Origin: Bradyrhizobium sp. BR13661
GTDB taxonomy: Bacteria; Pseudomonadota; Alphaproteobacteria; Rhizobiales; Xanthobacteraceae
Reading direction: 5' to 3'
Length of the DNA stretch: 64,000 bases
Assembly (NCBI RefSeq): GCF_029892425.1
Contig: NZ_JARXWB010000001.1
Coordinates: forward strand, 248,001 to 312,000
The notes under the pieces were generated by a model. That model was not told the origin of the DNA, did no database searches, and saw nothing but the letters and a program-made list of their open reading frames with translations. Positions 45,435-54,324 of this stretch are shown here, piece by piece (positions within the stretch are counted from its first letter, which is position 1; each line of letters begins with the position of its first letter). Both the position numbers and the translations under genes were made by a program.

Positions 45435-45860
45435 ATGAAACGCTATCTGGTGTTTGCGCTCGTAGGTCCCTTCGTGGGCGGATTCCTGCTGCTGCTGACC
45501 ACGACCTACCAGTCCGGCTACTGGACCCAGACCAATTGGGGCGAGGTGGGCAAGCTGTTCGTGGTGTTCTTCAAGACGCTGCAATACAGCTATCTGTTCG
45601 GCTTCCTGCCGTCGCTGATGATGGGCGCGGTGGACGACATCCTGATCCATGTCAGGCGGATCGGGCCGGGGCTGCGGATGCTGCTGGTCGGCCTGTTTGC
45701 CTTCATCCTCGCAGCCATCACCTACGGCTCGCGCGGCTCGGATTCCGGCGCGGTGCAGTTGGTCCTGTACGGGCTGGTCGGTTTCGTGCCGGCGGTGCTG
45801 TCGTCCTGGTTGGTGCATCATTATGTCGACGAGCCGCAACCGGCGGCGGCGGCGAGCTGA
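45435..45860 (+). CDS. Hypothetical four-helix membrane protein
   Basis: A 141-residue protein starting at 45435 (GAGGGG upstream), MKRYLVFALVGPFVGGFLLLLTTTYQ. The helices are this N-terminal one, LFVVFFKTLQYSYLFGFLPSLMM, MLLVGLFAFILAAITYG and LVLYGLVGFVPAVLSSWLVH. I do not recognise a functional family. It is divergent from the Cys-rich gene and followed by the DUF4112 gene on the same strand after 55 bases. Confidence 0.65.
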   Translation: MKRYLVFALVGPFVGGFLLLLTTTYQSGYWTQTNWGEVGKLFVVFFKTLQYSYLFGFLPSLMMGAVDDILIHVRRIGPGLRMLLVGLFAFILAAITYGSRGSDSGAVQLVLYGLVGFVPAVLSSWLVHHYVDEPQPAAAAS

Positions 45861-45915
45861 GTGCGCGACCTCAAGGCGCGGTGCTGCAACTTCGGTGCCG
45901 CCCGCGCGTTTCGTG

Positions 45916-46479
45916 ATGGCCATGACCATGCCCGATGACGACATTCTCGCGCCACGCAAGTCCCGTTCCGGGGCGCATGCGCGCGCCGATTTTTCCGGCC
46001 GCGAGGCGCGTGGCCCGATCATCGACCAGGACGGAGTTGAGATCCGTCCTGAAACCCTGGAACAGGGGTTCCGCGAGTTTCGCTTCGAATTTGGAAAAGA
46101 CGGTCAGTTCTCTGGCAATCCGTTCGGCAATCTGACGCGCGAGCAACGCATCCTCAGGCTCGAGGCGATCGCCAGGCTCCTCGACGTCGCCTTCATCCTG
46201 CCCGGCACCAACATCCGCTATGGCATCGACGGGCTGATCGGCCTGATCCCCGTCATCGGCGACATCATCACCACGGCGATCTCGCTGTGGCTGGTGCGTG
46301 AGGCCCGCGCGCTCGGCGCGCCCTGGTACGTCACCGCGCGCATGCTCGGCAATGTCGCGGTCGACGGCGTGGTCGGCATGGTGCCGTTCGCGGGCGACGC
46401 CTTCGACGTCATGTTCCGCGCCAACATGCGCAACGTGCGCCTGTTGCGCCGCTGGCTCGACAAGCAGCCGCGCATCTGA
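45916..46479 (+). CDS. DUF4112 membrane protein
   Basis: A 187-residue protein. A hydrophilic N-terminus of about 80 residues precedes the DUF4112 core RLEAIARLLDVAFILPGTNIRYGIDGLIGLIPVIGD, then ITTAISLWLVREARALGAP and GMVPFAGDAFDVMFRANMRN, which contains two hydrophobic segments. The ATGs at 45916, 45922 and 45928 are all possible. Function of the family unknown. It ends at a bidirectional terminator. Confidence 0.8.
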   Translation: MAMTMPDDDILAPRKSRSGAHARADFSGREARGPIIDQDGVEIRPETLEQGFREFRFEFGKDGQFSGNPFGNLTREQRILRLEAIARLLDVAFILPGTNIRYGIDGLIGLIPVIGDIITTAISLWLVREARALGAPWYVTARMLGNVAVDGVVGMVPFAGDAFDVMFRANMRNVRLLRRWLDKQPRI

Positions 46480-46494
46480 AGCCCCGAAACGCAA

Positions 46495-46526
46495 AAAGCG
46501 CGACAGCCTTTCGGCCATCGCGCTTT
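46495..46526. terminator. Bidirectional terminator
   Basis: The stem AAAGCGCGA / TCGCGCTTT (46495-46503 with 46518-46526) has an inner GCC/GGC pairing. A-rich and T-rich flanks serve both the DUF4112 gene and the convergent gene at 46554. Confidence 0.8.
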
Positions 46527-46553
46527 CTGCGCACATCGGAGCTTTAATAAAAC

Positions 46554-46847
46554 TTACGCCGCGTCGGCGTCAGTCTGTGCGACCGGCTCGGGCTTGCGGT
46601 GACGCGGCAGCGGGAAGGCTTCGCTCTCATAGAGGGAGCGGATGCCGTTCTGGTCGAAACGGGCTTCCTCGACCTGGAGATATGCGCCGTTCAGCGAATC
46701 CGTCGGCAGCTGCTCCATCGCGAATTGCACGGCCTCGGCAGCGGTCCCGAACCGGCGATAGGTGAAGCCCGCGCGCTTCTTCTTGCGGATAGCAGCGGGG
46801 AAGAGCTCGGCGGAAGTGTTAAAGTTGAACGGACGCAGTGGACGCAT
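46554..46847 (-). CDS. Hypothetical small basic protein
   Basis: A 97-residue protein beginning [18 protein letters not shown], with a basic patch IRKKKRAGF and then [42 protein letters not shown]. It has no signal peptide or membrane helix. I do not recognise a named family. GAGG precedes the ATG; a TTG two codons earlier is an alternative start. Likely cytoplasmic. Confidence 0.65.
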   Translation of the reverse strand: MRPLRPFNFNTSAELFPAAIRKKKRAGFTYRRFGTAAEAVQFAMEQLPTDSLNGAYLQVEEARFDQNGIRSLYESEAFPLPRHRKPEPVAQTDADAA

Positions 46848-47059
46848 GGTCAAAGACCTCGTGATCTTGTCTGGGGCTTTAAGCGCGTGGGGTTTGGACG
46901 GGCGGAGGCCGCAATCGAGCGGGCCCGCCGCATGTCATTTTCGCCCCCTAATATAAGCCGATTTGACAGAAATGCGACCCCTGCGATGGGAGATGATGAA
47001 TCCGCGCATGGCAGCCCCGCAGAGGCTATAAACCAAGCTATTTCAATGGTTTGTATGGT

Positions 47060-47224
47060 TTACAGCTTGCCAAGAAGCAGCAGCACGACCAGCACCACCA
47101 AAATGACGCCGCCGATCCCCATGCCGGAATGGCCGAGGCCATAGCCATAGCCGCGGATCCGGCCGGACCAGCCGCCCAGCAGGTAGATGATCACCAGGAT
47201 GATCAGGATGGTCCCGAGTGTCAT
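47060..47224 (-). CDS. DUF3309 small membrane protein
   Basis: A 54-residue protein. AAGGAGG lies 8 bases before the ATG at 47224. Sequence MTLGTILIILVIIYLLGGW, then a glycine/tyrosine stretch GRIRGYGYGLGHSG, then a second helix ILVVLVVLLLLGKL, is the DUF3309 pattern. Such proteins are widespread in rhizobia and of unknown function. The longer frame to 47341 runs through the msrB terminator and is not used. Confidence 0.78.
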   Translation of the reverse strand: MTLGTILIILVIIYLLGGWSGRIRGYGYGLGHSGMGIGGVILVVLVVLLLLGKL

Positions 47225-47301
47225 GGCGTCCTCCTTGGCATCCTCCCCGGCGGCCGCCGGAAAGCGCTCATCGGCTGCTCCGCCAGACAAGAAAAGCACA
47301 A

Positions 47302-47338
47302 CGCGCCGCCGGGTTCCATCGGGGAACCCGGCGGCGCG
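47302..47338 (-). terminator. Strong terminator after msrB
   Basis: A perfect 16-bp stem (47302-47317 with 47323-47338, outer words CGCGCCGCC/GGCGGCGCG) with a 5-base loop. On the minus strand it is followed by TTGTGCTTTTCTT. It lies 6 bases after the msrB stop. Confidence 0.85.
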
Positions 47339-47343
47339 CAATC

Positions 47344-47763
47344 TTATTTAGGCTCGAGCTTCAGCGCCGCCGAATTGATGCAATAGCGCAGGCCGGTCGG
47401 CCCCGGTCCGTCGGGGAAGACATGGCCGAGATGGCCGCTGCACTTGGAGCAGAGCACCTCGGTGCGGATCATGCCGTGCGTCGTGTCCCGCTCCTCGTCG
47501 ATGTGGCTCTCGACCGCGGGCGCGGTGAAGCTCGGCCAGCCGCAGCCGGAATCGAACTTGGCGTCGGACTCGAACAGCACGTTCCCGCAACCGGCGCAGA
47601 TATAGGTGCCGGCACGGTGGTCGTGCTCATATTCGCCGGAGAAGGGACGCTCGGTCGCCTTCTCGCGCAGCACGGCATACTGCATCGGCGACAATTCGCG
47701 CCGCCACTGCTCTTCGCTCTTGATGACCTTGTCGTCGGTGGTTTTCGTCTTGGTATCGGGCAT
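47344..47763 (-). CDS. msrB: Peptide-methionine (R)-S-oxide reductase
   Basis: A 139-residue MsrB. The zinc-binding pairs are CAGC and CSKC; the core [13 protein letters not shown] and [21 protein letters not shown] are present, with the catalytic cysteine in RYCIN. It has no signal peptide, so it is cytoplasmic. It repairs the R isomer of methionine sulfoxide with thioredoxin. It follows msrA by 30 bases and ends at a strong terminator, so the two form an operon. Confidence 0.95.
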   Translation of the reverse strand: MPDTKTKTTDDKVIKSEEQWRRELSPMQYAVLREKATERPFSGEYEHDHRAGTYICAGCGNVLFESDAKFDSGCGWPSFTAPAVESHIDEERDTTHGMIRTEVLCSKCSGHLGHVFPDGPGPTGLRYCINSAALKLEPK

Positions 47764-47793
47764 GGGTCTCCCGTTTCTTCTGAGATCTCGCGA

Positions 47794-48495
47794 TCAATTG
47801 GTGGCCTTGCTGGCGCTGACCAGCGTCGGCTTCTCGATGTAGTTATCCGCGAACAGCTTTTTCAGGTTCTCGACCTTGGGGATGTCGTTATAGGCGATGT
47901 AAGGCTGGTTCGGGTGCAGCGTCAGATAGTCCTGGTGATAGGCCTCCGCCGGATAGAACGCCTCCAGCGCGCTGATCTTGGTCACAATCGGCTTGCTGAA
48001 CACCTTGGCGGAGTTGAGCTGGGTGATATAGGCCTCCGCGACCTTCTTCTGCTCGTCGGAGGTGGTGAAGATGGCCGAGCGATATTGCGTGCCGGTGTCG
48101 GGGCCCTGGCGGTCGAACTGGGTCGGGTCGTGCGCCACCGAGAAGTAGATCTGCAGGATCTTGCCGTAGGAGATCTTCTTCGGATCGAACTTGATCTCGA
48201 CCGACTCGGCGTGGCCGGTCCGGCCGGTCGAGACGGTCTGGTAGTCAGCGGTCGCCTTGGTACCGCCGGCATAGCCGGAGACCGCGTTGACAACACCGGC
48301 AGTGTGCTGGAACACGCCCTGCACACCCCAGAAGCAGCCGCCGGCGATCACCGCGGTCTGGATGCCGCTCGCGGGTGCTGCGTCCATCGCGGGGGCGGGG
48401 ATCACGACGGCGTCTTCGGCGGCCCGGGTCGGTGCGGCAAAGCCGAGCGACAGGGCAGCGGTGGCGGCGAGCAGGGACAGGACGGAGCGGCGCAT
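47794..48495 (-). CDS. msrA: Peptide-methionine (S)-S-oxide reductase, exported form
   Basis: A 233-residue MsrA. The catalytic motif GGCFWGVQGVF carries the active cysteine, and SGYAGG, the EIKFDP segment and HQDYLTLHPNQPYI (with YQ-like HQDY) complete the family. An N-terminal signal peptide (RRSVLSLLAATAALSLGFAAPTRA) of about 27 residues predicts periplasmic location, unlike the adjacent MsrB. First gene of the msrA-msrB operon. Confidence 0.93.
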   Translation of the reverse strand: MRRSVLSLLAATAALSLGFAAPTRAAEDAVVIPAPAMDAAPASGIQTAVIAGGCFWGVQGVFQHTAGVVNAVSGYAGGTKATADYQTVSTGRTGHAESVEIKFDPKKISYGKILQIYFSVAHDPTQFDRQGPDTGTQYRSAIFTTSDEQKKVAEAYITQLNSAKVFSKPIVTKISALEAFYPAEAYHQDYLTLHPNQPYIAYNDIPKVENLKKLFADNYIEKPTLVSASKATN

Positions 48496-48682
48496 GGCGG
48501 ATCCTCTTTCGGAAGGCCTGACAGTTTAGGGCGGTTGAGGGCGGGCGAACAGCCTGCCCGGCATTTTCAGACACCACAGATACGGGCCGGCCGGGCGATT
48601 GTTACGGCCAGGCAGACACGAGTCTGTGAAATTGGGAGGGCATATGGATTCCGGTTGGCGCGGCCGGGGAAATCCGGCTTGA

Positions 48683-48714
48683 ATGAACCCGCTAATGAAC
48701 CCCCTAATGAACCC
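48683..48714 (+). repeat. Short tandem repeat, 12-base unit
   Basis: ATGAACCCGCTA, ATGAACCCCCTA and ATGAACCC follow each other directly, giving three in-frame ATG codons just before the first TPR-caspase gene. If translated it would add MNPLMNPLMNPW before the signal peptide. Confidence 0.7.
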
Positions 48715-48766
48715 TTGGGTCCGAGCATCGACTTACGAATTGTGGCGCTGGAGCTTCCCTTTCAAC

Positions 48767-50452
48767 ATGTGGCGTGGCCTCGTCCTGACCGTTCTCGTCG
48801 TGTCGTCATATGCGACGACCGCGGCTGCTGACCCCCAGCTTGGCGACGACCTCGCGACCTGCCAAGACCGGCAGGCGAACAACCAGGCGCGGTTACAGGC
48901 TTGCAGCAGCCTGCTCGACGCCAACAGGATCACCGGCAAGGACAAGGCCGTCGCGCTGCTCGTGCGGGGCTTCGCGGAGCTGAACAAGAATGATTTCGAC
49001 CACGCCTTCGCCGATTTTTCCGCGGCGCGCGAGGCCGATCCCGACAATGTCGGCGCCATCGACGGCCAGGCCCAGGTCTATTGGCGCAAGGGCCAGGACG
49101 ATCTTGCGATGGCCGCCTACGATCTCGCGCTCCAGAAGCGGCCCAATTACGGGGGCGCCTATAACGACCGCGGCTTGATCTATATTCGCAAGGGCGCCTG
49201 GCAAAGCGCGCTGGACGATTACAACGCGACGGTCAAATACGCGCCGAAACTCCTGGTCGGCTGGACCAACCGCGCCCGTGTGCGCACGATGATGAAGGAC
49301 TATAATGGCGCGCTCGCGGATTTCGCCGAGGCAGCCAAGATCGACCCCAACGCCTTGCAGATCCCCAGCCATCGTTGCGTGACGTTCACAGCGATGGGGC
49401 GCTTCGACGAGGCGCTCGCCGATTGCAACGCCGTTCTGGAAAAGCAGCCGAAGAACCAGTTCGTCCTTGCCAATCGCGGCGACGCCTATCTCGCCAAGGG
49501 CGATCTGGATGCCGCGCTCAACGATTTCAACGCCATCCTCCAGCTGAACCCGAACAAAGTCCGCGCCCATGCCGGCCGCGGCCAGGTGTTCGAGCGCAAG
49601 CAGGACCTGGCCCAGGCGCGCGCCGACTACCGCTCGGTCGCCGTTGCGCTCACGCCGTTCGATGAAATCGACGCCTCGATGGCGCGCGCCAGCGCCAAGT
49701 CCCGCCTTGCTGCGCTCGAGCCGAAATCGCCTGTCGTCACCGGGACGCTGCGCCGCGTAGCGCTGGTGGTCGGCAACGGTGCCTACCGCAACGTTCACGC
49801 GCTCAACAATCCGCCACGCGATTCCAGGCTGATCGCGGACGTGCTTCGCGGAGTCGGCTTCCAGACGGTGATGTTGTCGAACGATCTGAGCCGGGACCAG
49901 TTCTTCGCGGCGTTGCATGCCTTTGCCGCGGAAGCGGAGAAGGCGGATTGGGCCGTCGTCTACTATGCCGGTCATGGCTTTGAGATCGGTGGCGTGAACT
50001 ACCTCGTGCCTGTTGATGCCAGGCTCGCGGTCGACAAGGACGCCGAGAAGGAAGCCGTGGCGCTCGAGCAGGTCGTCGCCGCAGTGGGAGGCGCGCGCAG
50101 GCTGCGCCTGGTGATCCTGGACGCCTGCCGTGACAATCCCTTCAAGCCGACCATGCAGCAGACGCTGTCGCTCAAGCTGGTCGACAAGGGCTTTTCGAAC
50201 ATCGAGCCCGGCATCGGCTTCATGGTGGTCTACGCCGCCAAGCACGGCGAGACCGCGATGGACGGCGATGGCGCCGACAGCCCGTTCGCGCTCGCGCTCG
50301 CCCACGAGGTGCAGCAGCCCAATATCGAGATTCGAAAACTGTTCGACATCGTCAGGGACAACGTCTGGTCCGCGACCAGGCATTTGCAGCAGCCCTTCAC
50401 CTACGGCTCCCCACCCGGCAGCGAGGACTTTTACTTCGTGGCGGGGAAGTGA
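48767..50452 (+). CDS. Secreted TPR-caspase-like (C14) protein, copy 1
   Basis: A 561-residue protein when started at the ATG at 48767, which begins a signal peptide (MWRGLVLTVLVVSSYATTAAA); earlier in-frame ATGs from 48683 add up to 28 residues. The N-terminal half is a run of TPR-like repeats (about 55-290, AFADFSAAREADPDNVGAI and so on). The C-terminal half is a caspase fold, RRVALVVGNGAYRNV at its start, with His in YYAGHGFEIGG and Cys in ILDACRDNPF. Homologue of the next gene, 90 bases downstream. Likely periplasmic; substrate unknown. Confidence 0.85.
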   Translation: MWRGLVLTVLVVSSYATTAAADPQLGDDLATCQDRQANNQARLQACSSLLDANRITGKDKAVALLVRGFAELNKNDFDHAFADFSAAREADPDNVGAIDGQAQVYWRKGQDDLAMAAYDLALQKRPNYGGAYNDRGLIYIRKGAWQSALDDYNATVKYAPKLLVGWTNRARVRTMMKDYNGALADFAEAAKIDPNALQIPSHRCVTFTAMGRFDEALADCNAVLEKQPKNQFVLANRGDAYLAKGDLDAALNDFNAILQLNPNKVRAHAGRGQVFERKQDLAQARADYRSVAVALTPFDEIDASMARASAKSRLAALEPKSPVVTGTLRRVALVVGNGAYRNVHALNNPPRDSRLIADVLRGVGFQTVMLSNDLSRDQFFAALHAFAAEAEKADWAVVYYAGHGFEIGGVNYLVPVDARLAVDKDAEKEAVALEQVVAAVGGARRLRLVILDACRDNPFKPTMQQTLSLKLVDKGFSNIEPGIGFMVVYAAKHGETAMDGDGADSPFALALAHEVQQPNIEIRKLFDIVRDNVWSATRHLQQPFTYGSPPGSEDFYFVAGK

Positions 50453-50542
50453 CGAGAACGCAGGGCTGTGTTAGCTGCGTGCTTTTGCTGAGGCCGGACG
50501 GTCGATGATCGATCCGGGGGAATGTGGTAGGGGTTTGACAAC

Positions 50543-52231
50543 ATGCTGCGCATCGCTTGCCTGACCTTGGTCGTACTCCTCTCGGGCGGCGCGGTCGCCG
50601 CGGCCGAGCCCCAGCTCGGCGACGATCTCGCGACTTGCCGCGACCGTCAGGCCGAGACCCAGGCGCGGACGACGGCCTGCGAGAATCTGCTCAACGCCGG
50701 CCGCGTCACCGGCAAGGACAAGTCGCTCGCGCTCGTCATTCGCGCCCAGGCGCTGATGACCAAGCGCGATTATGACAATGCGATCGAGGTGCTGAACTCC
50801 GCCGTCGAGGCCGATCCCGACAATGTCGGTGCCATCAACGTTCGCGGTCTGGCCCATGAACGCAAGGGCGAGGACGATCTGGCGATGGCCGACTACAACC
50901 TCGCCATCCAGAAGCGTTCGAATTTCGGCTTCGCCTACAATAATCGCGGGACGATTCAGTTGCGCCGGGGCGCACTGCAAAGCGCGCTCGACGATTTCAG
51001 CGTGTCGATCAAATACACGCCCAAATTCCTGCTCGGCTGGACCAATCGCGCTCGCGTGCGCACGATGTTGAAGGACTATGACGGCGCGATCGCCGATTTC
51101 GCGGAGGCCGAGAAGATCGATCCGACCGCGCAACAGGTCATCGGCAACCGCTGCATCACCTACGGCCTGATGGGCAAGTTCGACCAGGCCTTGGTCGATT
51201 GCAACGCTCTGGTCGAGAAACAGCCCAAGAACTCATTCGCGCTCAACAATCGCGCCGACGTCTACATGATGAAGGGCGATGTCGATGCTGCGCTGAAGGA
51301 CTACAATACGGTTATCCAGCTCTACCCGAACAGTATCCGCGGCCATGCCGGCCGCGGCCAGGTGTACGAGCGCAAGCACGACCTCGCCCAGGCTCGCGCT
51401 GATTACCGTTCGGCGGCCTATTCGCTCACGAAGTTCGACGAAGTTGATGTCGTGCGCGCGCGCACCATTGCGCAGGAGCGGCTTGCCGCGCTGACGCCGC
51501 AAACGCCGGGCGGCGCGCCCACCGGGCGGCGTGTCGCGCTGGTGATCGGCAATGGTGCCTACAAGAACGTCCACGCGCTGCCCAATCCGCCGCGCGATGC
51601 GAAGCTGATCGCGGGCGTGCTGCACGATGTCGGTTTCCAGACCGTCATCTCGGTCAGCGATCTGACCCGCGACAAGTTCTTCGACGCGCTGAAGTCGTTT
51701 GCGGACGAAGCGGAGAAGGCCGATTGGGCGGTGGTCTATTACGCCGGCCATGGTTTCGAAATTGGCGGAGTGAACTATCTCGTTCCTGTCGACGCCAAGC
51801 TCGCTGTCGACAAGGACGCCGAGACGCAAGCCGTAGCGCTCGAGCAGGTGATCGCCGCGGTGGGCGCTGCGAGCAAAGTGCGCCTGGTGATCCTGGATGC
51901 CTGCCGCGACAACCCGTTTGCGCCGACCATGCAGCACACGCTGTCGCTGAAGCTGGTCGACAAGGGCTTTTCCAACATCGAGCCCGGTGCCGGCTTCATG
52001 GTGGTCTACGCCGCCAAGCACGGCGAGACCGCGATCGACGGCGACAACGGCGCCGACAGCCCGTTCTCCACAGCGCTCTCCCGCGAGATCAAGGTGCCGA
52101 AGGTCGAGATCCGGAAACTGTTCGACATCGTCCGCGACGACGTCTGGTCGGCGACCCAGCACGTGCAGCAGCCGTTCACCTACGGCTCGCCGCCGGGACG
52201 CGAGGATTTTTACTTCGTGGCGGGGAAGTGA
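50543..52231 (+). CDS. Secreted TPR-caspase-like (C14) protein, copy 2
   Basis: A 562-residue protein with signal peptide MLRIACLTLVVLLSGGAVAAAE, TPR-like repeats at about 60-290 and a caspase-like domain from about 328. The catalytic dyad is His403 (YYAGHGFEIGG) and Cys454 (LDACRDNPF). It shares the plan and most of the sequence with copy 1, including the N-terminal PQLGDDLATC block and the C-terminal FTYGSPPG and EDFYFVAGK. The tandem pair is a recent duplication. Bacterial C14 proteins act as Arg/Lys- or Asp-directed proteases; specificity here is not predictable. Confidence 0.87.
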   Translation: MLRIACLTLVVLLSGGAVAAAEPQLGDDLATCRDRQAETQARTTACENLLNAGRVTGKDKSLALVIRAQALMTKRDYDNAIEVLNSAVEADPDNVGAINVRGLAHERKGEDDLAMADYNLAIQKRSNFGFAYNNRGTIQLRRGALQSALDDFSVSIKYTPKFLLGWTNRARVRTMLKDYDGAIADFAEAEKIDPTAQQVIGNRCITYGLMGKFDQALVDCNALVEKQPKNSFALNNRADVYMMKGDVDAALKDYNTVIQLYPNSIRGHAGRGQVYERKHDLAQARADYRSAAYSLTKFDEVDVVRARTIAQERLAALTPQTPGGAPTGRRVALVIGNGAYKNVHALPNPPRDAKLIAGVLHDVGFQTVISVSDLTRDKFFDALKSFADEAEKADWAVVYYAGHGFEIGGVNYLVPVDAKLAVDKDAETQAVALEQVIAAVGAASKVRLVILDACRDNPFAPTMQHTLSLKLVDKGFSNIEPGAGFMVVYAAKHGETAIDGDNGADSPFSTALSREIKVPKVEIRKLFDIVRDDVWSATQHVQQPFTYGSPPGREDFYFVAGK

Positions 52232-52272
52232 GGGGAGCACGCGGTGCGTGATGTTGGCGCCTCACATTCAGT

Positions 52273-52424
52273 GTCGTCCCGGCCTAGCGCGCAATTGCGC
52301 GCGGGGGGCCGGGACCCATAACCCCAGGGAGAAGTTGTGGCGCGAGCTGGCAACTCCGAGTCTTCGCAAGACTATTGCTGCGGCGTATGGGTCCCGGGTC
52401 TGCGCTTCGCTTGTCCGGGACGAC
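52273..52424. repeat. Long inverted repeat, GTCGTCC family, copy 2
   Basis: The outer arms GTCGTCCCGG (52273-52282 with 52415-52424) and inner arms CCGGGACCCATA (52309-52320 with 52386-52397) are perfect. It fills the 235-base gap between the convergent caspase and helicase genes. It is related to 13601-13727. Confidence 0.83.
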
Positions 52425-52466
52425 GAGCGGTGGTTGAGGCCGCGGCGTCGCCAGAGCAGCTGCGCT

Positions 52467-53582
52467 CTAAACCACGATACTCAACCGCTTCGCCGCCCGC
52501 GTAATCCCCGTGTACAGCCACCTTGCGCGGCTCTCCCCGAACGCAAAGCTCTCGTCGAACAGCACGACGTCGTCCCATTGCGAGCCCTGCGACTTGTGCA
52601 CGGTCAGCACGTAGCCATAGTCGAACTCGTCATAGGGCTTGCGCTGCTCCCAGGCGATCTGCTCGACGCCGCCTTCGAAGCAGTCGGCGCGTACCGAGAC
52701 TTTTGTGACCTTGTGGCCAAACTCTTCATCCGGTGACAGCCGCATCGAGAGGATGCGTGATTTCGAGCGTGACGTGTTGCGCGATTTGACGCGCCACAGG
52801 CCGCCGTTGAACAGGCCCTTCTTGCGGTTGTTGCGCAGGCACACCAGCTTGTCGCCGGCGACCGGGAAGACGTCCTCGATATTCTGGCGCTGCCGCACCC
52901 GCATGTTGTAGGCGCGGCGCGTGTTGTTGCGGCCGACCAGAACCTGGTCGGCGCCCATGACGCGATCGGGATCGAGCTCTTTCCGCGACACCACCTCGCT
53001 CTCGCCGTAGCGGCCGATGTCGAGCTCGCGGCCCTCGCGCACGTCCATCGACATCCGCACGATCGGATCGTCCTGGGCCTGGCGATGCACCTCGGTCAGC
53101 ATCGCGTCCGGCTCGGTGTTGGTGAAGAAGCCGCCGCCCTGAATCGGCGGCAGCTGCGCGGGGTCGCCGAGCACCAGCAGCGGGCACTCGAACGACATCA
53201 AATCTCGGCCCAATTCAGCGTCGACCATCGAGCACTCGTCGATCACGATCAGTTTTGCTTTTGATGCCGGCGCGTCGTCCCAGAGTTCAAAACTCGGCTG
53301 CTCCTCGCCGGATTCGCGGGCGCGGTAGATCAGCGAGTGGATGGTGGAGGCGTCGTCGCAACCCTTGTTGCGCATGACCAGCGCCGCCTTGCCGGTGAAA
53401 GCGGCAAACTTCACCTCGCCATCGACGCCCTCGGCGATGTGCCGCGCCAGCGTGGTCTTGCCGGTGCCGGCGAAGCCGAACAGGCGAAACACCGGCGGCG
53501 TGCCGTTGCGGCCCGGTTTTGCCTTGAGCCAATCGCCGACGGCCTTGAGCGCGGCATCCTGATGCGGGGTGAAAGTGGCCAT
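52467..53582 (-). CDS. RecD-like ATP-dependent DNA helicase
   Basis: A 371-residue superfamily-1B helicase. Walker A is GFAGTGKTT, the Walker B region VIDECSMVD, motif III LVLGDPAQLPPI, and motifs V/VI lie in LTVHKSQGSQWDDVVLFDE and WLYTGITRAAKRLSIV. It is a short RecD2/Dda-type protein with no nuclease or RecBC partner. I start at 53582 (MATFTPHQDAALKAV), where homology begins; an upstream start at 53621 adds 13 residues. It probably acts in repair or replication restart. It follows napC by 100 bases on the same strand but is unrelated in function. Confidence 0.88.
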   Translation of the reverse strand: MATFTPHQDAALKAVGDWLKAKPGRNGTPPVFRLFGFAGTGKTTLARHIAEGVDGEVKFAAFTGKAALVMRNKGCDDASTIHSLIYRARESGEEQPSFELWDDAPASKAKLIVIDECSMVDAELGRDLMSFECPLLVLGDPAQLPPIQGGGFFTNTEPDAMLTEVHRQAQDDPIVRMSMDVREGRELDIGRYGESEVVSRKELDPDRVMGADQVLVGRNNTRRAYNMRVRQRQNIEDVFPVAGDKLVCLRNNRKKGLFNGGLWRVKSRNTSRSKSRILSMRLSPDEEFGHKVTKVSVRADCFEGGVEQIAWEQRKPYDEFDYGYVLTVHKSQGSQWDDVVLFDESFAFGESRARWLYTGITRAAKRLSIVV

Positions 53583-53682
53583 ATCTGTCTTGAGAAGGGG
53601 CGAAACGAAGCGATTCGCCATCCCTCAAAACTAACCATTCGTGCTGCCCGTTCAAGCGGGGCAAATCCGGTTGCCCGTGACC

Positions 53683-54324
53683 TTACTGCCACCCCGGAAC
53701 GCCGCGCATATCAGGCAGATGATGGGCGATGCCCTTGTGGCAGTCGATGCAGGTCTTCTCGCCGGTGAACAGGAAGCGCTGGTGCGCCACCGAGGCCCGC
53801 GGCGACTGCTTGGTGATGTCCATGGAATCGGCGCTGTGGCAGTTGCGGCATTCCAGGGAATCATTGGCCTTGAAGCGCGCCCATTCATGGGCGGCGAGCT
53901 CAAGCCGGTGATCCAGGAACTTCTCGCGGGTGTTGATCGTGCCGAAGATCTTGCCCCAGACTTCCTTGGAGGCCTGCATCTTGCGGGCGATCTTGTCGGT
54001 CCAGTTGTGCGGCACGTGGCAGTCAGGGCAGGTGGCGCGGACGCCGGAGCGGTTGCTGAAGTGGATGGTCGACTTCAGCTCCGCGAACACGTTGTCCTTC
54101 ATCTCGTGGCAGCCGGTGCAGAATTTTTCGGTGTTGGTCAATTCCAGCGCAGTGTTGAAGCCGCCCCAGAAGATCACGCCGGCGGCAAAGCCGGCCAGCA
54201 CCAGCGTGCCGAGCGCGAACACCGTGCTCGGCCGTGACAGCACACCCCACAGCTCGAGCGCGAAATCCCGGCACCGCAGGATGAAGCCGCGCTTGGCTTC
54301 TGGCTCCTCTGTGGTCGTCGTCAT
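53683..54324 (-). CDS. napC: NapC, membrane tetrahaem cytochrome c of nitrate reduction
   Basis: A 213-residue NapC/NirT-family quinol dehydrogenase with one N-terminal membrane anchor ([22 protein letters not shown]) and four CxxCH haem sites: CTGCH, CPDCH, CRNCH and CIDCH. It passes electrons from the quinone pool to NapB/NapA in the periplasm. The start overlaps the napB stop. Last gene of napEDABC. All haem sites are intact. Confidence 0.95.
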   Translation of the reverse strand: MTTTTEEPEAKRGFILRCRDFALELWGVLSRPSTVFALGTLVLAGFAAGVIFWGGFNTALELTNTEKFCTGCHEMKDNVFAELKSTIHFSNRSGVRATCPDCHVPHNWTDKIARKMQASKEVWGKIFGTINTREKFLDHRLELAAHEWARFKANDSLECRNCHSADSMDITKQSPRASVAHQRFLFTGEKTCIDCHKGIAHHLPDMRGVPGWQ

